Assembly (NCBI GenBank): GCA_937949965.1
Contig: CALFBF010000132.1
Span: forward strand, 1-38,924
Length of the DNA: 38,924 nt
Direction of reading: 5' to 3'
DNA from: an uncultured Roseibacillus sp.
GTDB lineage: Bacteria; Verrucomicrobiota; Verrucomicrobiia; Verrucomicrobiales; Akkermansiaceae
Under the pieces are notes generated by a model. The model did not search any database. It was given only the letters and a program-made list of their open reading frames with translations, and had not been told where the DNA came from. Made by a program: the position numbers and the translations under genes. Of the stretch, positions 33,264 through 38,924 are shown in pieces (positions within the stretch are counted from its first letter, which is position 1; the number at the start of each line of letters is the position of its first letter).

Positions 33264-34097
33264 GTGACGACGGTGCTGGAGGTCATTGACGGGGGGACGA
33301 CTTACCTCGAGAAACGAGGGGTTGCGGAAGCCCGGCTCAATATGCAGAGACTGGTGGGGCACTTTTTGGGCTTCAGCCGGGTTCAGCTCTACTTGGAATT
33401 CGATCGCCCGCTGAGCGAAGAAGAACTGGCTCCGATCCGCGAGGCTCTTAAGAAACGGGGCCAGGGAATTCCGCTGCAGCACCTGCAAGGCGAGGTCGAG
33501 TTCATGGGGCGCGACTTCCTCTGTGATGGTCGCGGTCTCATTCCACGACCCGAGACCGAAGAGCTGGTGAGTCTCGTCCTTAAAGAAACGATTCCCCCCT
33601 CCCCCCGTATCCTTGATCTCGGAACTGGTTCTGGGGTGATCGGGCTTTCGCTCGCTGCTGAGTTGCCACAGCATGAGGAGGTAGTCTTGAGTGATGTTTC
33701 TCCTGAAGCGCTCGCCTTGGCAGAAGAAAATGCCGCGCGATTGGAGCAATCTGTCACTCTCACCGAGAGTCATCTCTTTGATGCGATTGAGGGAAAGTTC
33801 GACCTTATCGTGACGAATCTCCCTTACGTGCCTGAGACCTCTCGCGAGTCGCTGGCACCCGAGCTCCAACACGATCCTGATTTGGCGCTTTTTTCCGGCC
33901 CGGATGGGTTAGATTTGGTGAGGAAATTTGCGGGAGAAGTCGCTTCTTATCTGAAGCCTAACGGCCTCTTAGCGATGGAGGTTGGCTTTGACCAAGGAGC
34001 GGCCACAGTGGAGTTACTTGAGAAAGGCGGCCTCCAATCCGTGACAGTAAAAGCAGATCTCTCGCAGGTGCTCCGTTTCCCCTTCGCCCGCACATAA
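33264..34097 (+). CDS. prmC: Peptide chain release factor N5-glutamine methyltransferase
   Basis: PrmC methylates the GGQ glutamine of release factors RF1 and RF2. The 277-residue product starts at GTG. It has the N-terminal helical domain (1-75) with EARLNMQRLVGHFLG, the block GLIPRPETEELV (91-102), SAM motif I ILDLGTGSGVIGLSLA (116-131) and the acidic residue in LSDVSPEAL. The substrate motif reads NLPY (185-188), where most family members have NPPY. The Asn and Tyr that hold glutamine are kept. Confidence 0.92.
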   Translation: MTTVLEVIDGGTTYLEKRGVAEARLNMQRLVGHFLGFSRVQLYLEFDRPLSEEELAPIREALKKRGQGIPLQHLQGEVEFMGRDFLCDGRGLIPRPETEELVSLVLKETIPPSPRILDLGTGSGVIGLSLAAELPQHEEVVLSDVSPEALALAEENAARLEQSVTLTESHLFDAIEGKFDLIVTNLPYVPETSRESLAPELQHDPDLALFSGPDGLDLVRKFAGEVASYLKPNGLLAMEVGFDQGAATVELLEKGGLQSVTVKADLSQVLRFPFART

Positions 34098-34264
34098 AGC
34101 CTCGTTATAACAAGGTCTCCTCAGTTCTAGGCAGGTAGGTCACTCCGCTATTAGAGGGGAAGTGAGAGAAAGATTTCCCTTCCTCAACATTGACAGAGGC
34201 CAAAATCTTTCCGAAGTCTGCTCTTCCCCCGGGCACTTAGTGCCTCGGCACCAACCCATATACT

Positions 34265-35539
34265 ATGGACACCCTACTCGTTCACGGCGGCACCCGTCTC
34301 AAAGGTGCGATTAATATCTCGGGCTCGAAGAACGCCTCTCTCCCCATTCTCGCTGCCACTCTGCTCACGGAGGAAACAGTCATTATCAGCCGGGTCCCCG
34401 ACGTTTCGGATACGAACTATATGCTGCAAATCCTCTCGGCGTTGGGTGCGGAGGTCGAACGCTCCTCAGGGACGGTACGGATCAAATGTGCCAATATCTC
34501 TCCCGATGCTCCCTATGAACTGGTGCGCCGGATGCGGGCTTCAATTTGTGTAATGGGACCTCTCCTGGCACGGCTCAACCGCGCTACCGTCTCTCTCCCC
34601 GGTGGCTGTGTCATTGGCGACCGCCCCGTCGATCTTCACATTCGCGGCCTAGCGGCATTGGGTGCCGATTGCGATGTCGAGGGTGGTAATATGGATTTAA
34701 AAGGACCAAAAGACGGTCTTGTCGGGTGTGAGCTCGATCTCCGCGGTAAGCACGGTCCAACGGTCCTAGGTACGGATAACATCATGATGGCAGCTTGTCT
34801 TGCGAAAGGCACCACCATCATCGAGTCCGCTGCTTGTGAACCTGAAGTGGTTGACCTAGCAAACTTCCTCATCTCGATGGGAGCGAAGATCGAAGGCGCG
34901 GGCACCCGACGCATCACCATCGAGGGGGTCGAAAAGTTGGGTGGCACTGAGCACACCGTGATTGCTGATCGTATCGAGGCCGGCACCTTTATGGTCGCAG
35001 GTGCAGCCTACTCGGAGGGCATCACTCTCAACCGAGTCGTGGAAGAAGATCTAGCAGCTGCGAGCCATGTTCTCCGCGAATGCGGCCATCAGGTCGAGTT
35101 CAGCAAAAACGGGTCATCAGTCACCATTACTCCGGGAGAAAACCCCATAGGAGCACAAATCACGACCGCCCCCTATCCCGGCTTCCCCACCGATATGCAG
35201 GCACAGTTTTCAGCACTCTTCGCCACTACCTCTGGTATCTCCGTGATTGAGGACACCATCTTTCCACAACGCTTCATGCATTGCGCGGAGCTCTCTCGCA
35301 TGGGGGCCAACATCAATGTCGATAACGGAACAGCTGTCGTCACTGGGGTGAATCAACTCTCAGGAGCACCGGTCATGGCTTCCGATCTCCGCGCCTCAGC
35401 GGCCCTCGTTCTGGCGGCCCTTTCCGCCAAAGGCACTACTGCCATTCACCGTCTCTATCACATCGACCGCGGCTACGAACACATCGACGAAAAACTTCTT
35501 CTCCTTGGAGCAGATGTCGAACGTGTTCGCGAGAAGTAG
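34265..35539 (+). CDS. murA: UDP-N-acetylglucosamine 1-carboxyvinyltransferase
   Basis: MurA transfers enolpyruvyl from PEP to UDP-GlcNAc, the first committed step of peptidoglycan synthesis. The 424-residue protein is full length. GGTRLKGAINISGSKNASLPILAA contains the substrate Lys/Asn pair. The catalytic Cys is Cys115 in LPGGCVIGDRPVDLHIRGL, so the enzyme should be fosfomycin-sensitive in principle. RIEAGTFMVAGA and the C-terminal LRASAALVLAALSAKGTT are also as expected. Confidence 0.97.
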   Translation: MDTLLVHGGTRLKGAINISGSKNASLPILAATLLTEETVIISRVPDVSDTNYMLQILSALGAEVERSSGTVRIKCANISPDAPYELVRRMRASICVMGPLLARLNRATVSLPGGCVIGDRPVDLHIRGLAALGADCDVEGGNMDLKGPKDGLVGCELDLRGKHGPTVLGTDNIMMAACLAKGTTIIESAACEPEVVDLANFLISMGAKIEGAGTRRITIEGVEKLGGTEHTVIADRIEAGTFMVAGAAYSEGITLNRVVEEDLAAASHVLRECGHQVEFSKNGSSVTITPGENPIGAQITTAPYPGFPTDMQAQFSALFATTSGISVIEDTIFPQRFMHCAELSRMGANINVDNGTAVVTGVNQLSGAPVMASDLRASAALVLAALSAKGTTAIHRLYHIDRGYEHIDEKLLLLGADVERVREK

Positions 35540-35624
35540 TCCATTCTATTCCGAAGTGAAATGAGGAAAATTGGTGCAGGGAATTCACTCGACGATCGCG
35601 CCCTAGTAGGCACACTTTGAGCGC

Positions 35625-36668
35625 TTGAGAACGATTATCTCCAACGATGTCACTAAGTTGCTAGTCTTTTTGATCGCAGCCTTCATTCTCGCGGCTCTTC
35701 TCGTCCCACAAGTCTACAATCTCGGACAACTTGTTGCCGAGATCACGGCCACCAAAAATGTAACTCCCCTTATCGACTACTTGGGGACACAGACGCGCAA
35801 AGCAGACTATTCGCGCTACTTTAACTATTCCCTCTATCTCGCGGCACTCATTCTCTTTCCTTTTCTATTGCTCTCATTAAGAGCACGTAAAGCGATTGCT
35901 ACTCGTCAGGGGCCTTGGTCCTTCGCCTTACCCGCACGATGCATTGCATCCAATCGAGGACAAGCGCTTCTCTCCCCTCCCCACCCTTATCGGCAGATTT
36001 TGGGAGGCTTTGCAATGGGAATGGTTTTCCTAGCAGCAGTGGGAGCAGCCGCTCTTTTACTCAATCTCTACACTTGGGCTGGCCATTCATTCCTCGCCGC
36101 CATTCCTGGGGCTCTTACGACTGCCGTCGTAGTCGCCCTCCTCGAAGAAACTATTTTTCGAGGTATCGTGTTAGGGATTTTTCTACGCACCTTTCGCCCT
36201 TCTCTCGCCATTCTTTTCACCGCCCTGCTCTTTGCTGCGCTACACTTTATCCCTTCTTCCGAGAGTCTCCTAGTAGCTCATCCTGAGGGACTCCTCTCCG
36301 GCTTCACGTTCCTAGAGTTGGCGGTACAAAGGTCACTTAGCCCCCCACTTTTATTACAACAGTTCGCGCCACTCCTCCTCGTGGGTATCCTCCTCGGCAC
36401 CACCCGTTATCTCACCTCCTCTCTCTGGCTACCCATCGGGCTTCATACCGGATGGGCCTTCTCCTTCATTCTTTTTGACGAACTCACAAAAGCCGCTGCC
36501 ACCCGCCCCGAATGGACCTGGCTAATGCTCGGCGACAACCTTGCGCAAGGCCTCTTTCCCTTGACTGCTCTAGCCATCAACGCGCTCATCATCTGGCTCG
36601 TTTACCGCAAACCAGACTACTATGAAGCCCCTTCGGTAACGAACTTGCCTAGCTCTGCAACCACCTAG
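35625..36668 (+). CDS. CPBP family intramembrane metalloprotease
   Basis: The 347-residue membrane protein, started at TTG, has about eight membrane segments and the CPBP (Abi) motifs: E174-E175 and R179 in LLEETIFRG, the His of FAALHF (207), and HTGWAF near the end. Relatives include Rce1-type CAAX proteases and bacteriocin self-immunity proteins. The substrate is unknown. It precedes comF by 6 bases and may be in the same transcript. Confidence 0.88.
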   Translation: MRTIISNDVTKLLVFLIAAFILAALLVPQVYNLGQLVAEITATKNVTPLIDYLGTQTRKADYSRYFNYSLYLAALILFPFLLLSLRARKAIATRQGPWSFALPARCIASNRGQALLSPPHPYRQILGGFAMGMVFLAAVGAAALLLNLYTWAGHSFLAAIPGALTTAVVVALLEETIFRGIVLGIFLRTFRPSLAILFTALLFAALHFIPSSESLLVAHPEGLLSGFTFLELAVQRSLSPPLLLQQFAPLLLVGILLGTTRYLTSSLWLPIGLHTGWAFSFILFDELTKAAATRPEWTWLMLGDNLAQGLFPLTALAINALIIWLVYRKPDYYEAPSVTNLPSSATT

Positions 36669-36674
36669 ATACTG

Positions 36675-37397
36675 ATGGCTCTTTTTGCACAGAGTCGACT
36701 TCTCGATTGGTTCTATCCACCCTTTTGCAATCTCTGCCGCATCCCACTTCGTCGAGGTCAAAACTTGTGCTCAAGCTGCCTCGCTAACCTTCCGCCCTTA
36801 CCTTCACACGCTTGTCTCACTTGTGGCAACTCCTTCGACGGCATCCTCAAAGCTCCCCAATCTTGCCCCAACTGCCTGAAGCTCAAACCAGCCTTTCAAT
36901 TCGCCACGGCAGCCCTGCAAGCCAATGACGACACCATCGATCTTATTCATAAATTTAAGCTCATCGGGCAGCCTGAGCTCGGGATCGATCTTGCTCAGAT
37001 CGGAGCCAACTTCTTCCGCACAGATGAGCGCCTCAGCAAGCTTGAAAAACCTCTCCTCATCCCAGTTCCTCTTCATAAAAGTCGACTCCGAAAAAGAGGG
37101 TTCAACCAAGCCGAGATTTTAGCCCAAGAGCTCTCTCGCCAGCTCGAAGTCGACTCTTTGAAAGCGCTCAAACGGGTGCGCTCCACTCCACGACAAGCAA
37201 CCTTGACCCGCGGACAGCGCCTCAAAAACGTCAAAGGCTCCTTCTTACTGACCACCAAGCCCTCTAAACTGATAAATCGAAACCTCATCCTCATCGACGA
37301 CGTCTTCACCACTGGTGCCACTGCTCACGAATGCGCGCGAATCCTACGGAAGAGTAAACCAGCTCAAATTGCGGTTTTCACCATCCTCCGAGCATAG
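36675..37397 (+). CDS. ComF family phosphoribosyltransferase-like protein
   Basis: The 240-residue protein has two Cys clusters near the N-terminus: CNLC (18-21) with CSSC (32-35), and CLTC later with CPNC. The phosphoribosyltransferase domain follows: IPVPLHKSRLRKRGFNQAEILA and the PRPP-binding loop LILIDDVFTTGATAHEC. ComF proteins support DNA uptake in competent bacteria, but homologues are common in non-competent ones. No other competence genes lie here. Confidence 0.92.
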   Translation: MALFAQSRLLDWFYPPFCNLCRIPLRRGQNLCSSCLANLPPLPSHACLTCGNSFDGILKAPQSCPNCLKLKPAFQFATAALQANDDTIDLIHKFKLIGQPELGIDLAQIGANFFRTDERLSKLEKPLLIPVPLHKSRLRKRGFNQAEILAQELSRQLEVDSLKALKRVRSTPRQATLTRGQRLKNVKGSFLLTTKPSKLINRNLILIDDVFTTGATAHECARILRKSKPAQIAVFTILRA

Positions 37398-37524
37398 AAC
37401 TACTGCTGTTCGAGGCTCTTTTGACCCTTAATGCCTCTCCTCGAACTCGTTCCGTAGGCTTGCATTAGCCACAATCTGCCATTGTCGCGGCCCCATTCTC
37501 TCCGTAGAGTCTGCGCAAAACGAT

Positions 37525-38358
37525 ATGGGCATTTTCAAGAAACCACCTCTACGCGGCGGCAAACGAAATCAGGATCTCCCGGATGATCTGTGGACCAAAT
37601 GTCATCAGTGTGACGAACTCATTCACACTCTCGACCTGAAGCAGCACGATCACGTCTGTCCTCACTGTGAGCACCACTTTCTCCTCCCCTCCCGCGAGCG
37701 CATTGCGATGCTTGCCGACCCAGGCTCATTTGAGGAAATGGATCACACGCTTTTCTCGGACAACCCTCTCGGCTTCAGCAAATACCCAGACAAGGTGGCA
37801 ACCTTACGGGAAAAGACCAACTTGAACGACGCTGTCGTCACCGGCCGCGCCACAATCGATAGCTTTCCCGTCACCTTAGCAGTGATGGACTTCAAGTTTT
37901 TCGCTGGTTCAATGGGTTCCGTGGTGGGCGAGAAAATCACCCGGGCGATCGAAACCGCAACTGCAGAGAAACGCGGAGTAATCATCATCTCCGCCTCCTC
38001 GGGTGCCCGAATGCAAGAAGGCATGCTCTCGCTCATGCAAATGGCGAAAACCTGCGGCGCTCTCTCTCGTCACCAGGAAGCGTCCCTCCCCTACTTCTCG
38101 GTTCTCACCCATCCTACTACGGGAGGCGTAACCGCCTCCTTCGCAACTATCGGAGACATCAACCTCGCCGAACCAGGTTGCATGATCGGCTTCGCGGGTC
38201 CTCGCGTAATCAAGGAAACTACTCATCAAGATCTCCCCAAGGGATTCCAGACTGCAGAGTTCATGCTCGAGCATGGCCTCGTCGATGCCATCGTCCCTCG
38301 GAAGGAGCTCCGGCCAAAGATCGCCGAAATCTTAGCCTATCTCATGCCTCGTAGGTAG
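37525..38358 (+). CDS. accD: Acetyl-CoA carboxylase carboxyltransferase subunit beta
   Basis: AccD, with AccA, transfers carboxyl from carboxybiotin to acetyl-CoA to make malonyl-CoA for fatty-acid synthesis. The 277-residue protein has the N-terminal zinc ribbon (C26, C29, C45, C48) and the crotonase-fold core with FFAGSMGSVVGEKITRAIE, IISASSGARMQEGMLSLMQMAK, LTHPTTGGVTASFA and EPGCMIGFAGPRVI. Length is normal. AccA is not in the window. Confidence 0.97.
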   Translation: MGIFKKPPLRGGKRNQDLPDDLWTKCHQCDELIHTLDLKQHDHVCPHCEHHFLLPSRERIAMLADPGSFEEMDHTLFSDNPLGFSKYPDKVATLREKTNLNDAVVTGRATIDSFPVTLAVMDFKFFAGSMGSVVGEKITRAIETATAEKRGVIIISASSGARMQEGMLSLMQMAKTCGALSRHQEASLPYFSVLTHPTTGGVTASFATIGDINLAEPGCMIGFAGPRVIKETTHQDLPKGFQTAEFMLEHGLVDAIVPRKELRPKIAEILAYLMPRR

Positions 38359-38392
38359 TACTCCTTCCGAACGCGCTCGCCCATCTTCTCCC

Positions 38393-38924
38393 ATGCGACA
38401 CCACCTTCTTCCATTCACCGCGAGTGCCTTCCTCGCGCTGGGAGAAGTCACCGCGCAGAGTGCTCCGGATGCCTTGGCCTCCGCACGTAATGCCCTCGCC
38501 GAATCACTACCTGATATCGCAGCCACCCGTATCGAGCGCTACCTCGCCACTAATACAAATCTCCCTACAGACCAAAAGGCAACGGTGCAGCTCCTCCTCG
38601 GCGAATCTTATCTCCGGTCCAAGAAACCTGATCAGGCATTAACCATTCTCAGTAAAATCCCTAACAGTCATCTGTCGCCACGAAGCTATTGGCAGGGACT
38701 GGCCTTGGCAGCGCAAGAGAAACTCGCCCAAGGCGCCCAGAAGCTCACCCTAGTCATACCCAAAGATCCCCTTTACCCCCAAGCACTCTTCAACCAAATC
38801 GAGCTTTTCTTTCGTCTCGAAAACTGGCCTGCAGCCTTCGAAGCACTTCGAAAACTCCAAGCTCACTCTCCAGACTTCCAAGTCGAAAAACTAGCTCAGT
38901 TAGAAGCCCAGCTCTTCCTCTCCA
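38393..38924 (+). CDS. TPR-like secreted protein, cut by the window end
   Basis: From ATG at 38393 the frame is open to the last base (177 codons visible). The start MRHHLLPFTASAFLALGEVTAQ is a likely signal peptide. The rest is helical with repeats of TPR character, for example ATVQLLLGESYLRSKKPDQALTILSKIP and ALFNQIELFFRLENWPAAFEALRKL. It probably mediates protein contacts in the periplasm. It starts 34 bases after accD. The C-terminal part is missing, so any further domain is unknown. Confidence 0.8.
   Translation, partial: MRHHLLPFTASAFLALGEVTAQSAPDALASARNALAESLPDIAATRIERYLATNTNLPTDQKATVQLLLGESYLRSKKPDQALTILSKIPNSHLSPRSYWQGLALAAQEKLAQGAQKLTLVIPKDPLYPQALFNQIELFFRLENWPAAFEALRKLQAHSPDFQVEKLAQLEAQLFLS

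Overview
The window looks like chromosomal DNA from a member of the Verrucomicrobiota. This is inferred from gene content, not proven by a marker. The pointers are a PEP-CTERM protein with its C-terminal sorting signal, the long (598-residue) form of IspG, a ClpS-DUF2017 pair, a GldA/GldF/GldG-like ABC operon followed by a DUF4340 protein, and two domains shaped like SLA1 homology domain 1 (SHD1) next to thioredoxin folds. Most genes are ordinary housekeeping or envelope genes. One complete insertion sequence lies at the left edge.

Layout. 121-1366: an ISAs1-type insertion sequence. 1.7-4.7 kb, minus strand: secreted MsrB, an MlaE-type permease, HU and a DUF1287 protein. 4.8-6.35 kb: a DOMON-like protein and a GT9 glycosyltransferase. 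6.36-9.0 kb, minus strand: ispG-clpS-DUF2017, joined by 4-base overlaps. 9.1-12.2 kb: a TraB-like protein, a recoded thioredoxin-like gene (minus strand), MoxR and FxsA. 12.4-17.4 kb: the Gld-like ABC operon. 17.9-25.2 kb: FKBP isomerase, a CII-like regulator, a methyltransferase, a rhomboid protease, a secreted nuclease and a sugar dehydrogenase. 25.2-28.6 kb: gene-poor DNA holding an SPW-like membrane protein and the PEP-CTERM protein. 28.6-30.7 kb: three envelope proteins. 30.7-32.5 kb: two tandem recoded thioredoxin-like genes. 32.6-38.9 kb: rsfS, tRNA-Ala, prmC, murA, a CPBP protease, comF, accD and the start of a TPR-like protein.

The main discovery is three genes interrupted by a single in-frame TGA exactly where the first cysteine of a thioredoxin CxxC site should be. 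The sites are U-P-P-C (TGA at 31133-31135), U-G-P-C (TGA at 32147-32149) and U-A-D-C (minus strand, TGA at 10444-10446). In each, the frame stays open on both sides. A short hairpin follows 14-19 bases after the TGA and carries a G in the first two bases of its apical loop, as expected for a bacterial SECIS element. All three encode secreted thioredoxin-fold proteins joined to an SHD1-like domain. That domain is N-terminal in the tandem pair and C-terminal in the third. TGA also serves as a normal stop in this window (transposase, ispG, clpS, the DUF2017 gene and the DOMON-like gene), so general reassignment of UGA is unlikely. The best reading is a family of extracytoplasmic selenocysteine thioredoxins. 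No selA, selB, selD or tRNA-Sec is visible here, so the decoding machinery would have to lie elsewhere in the genome.
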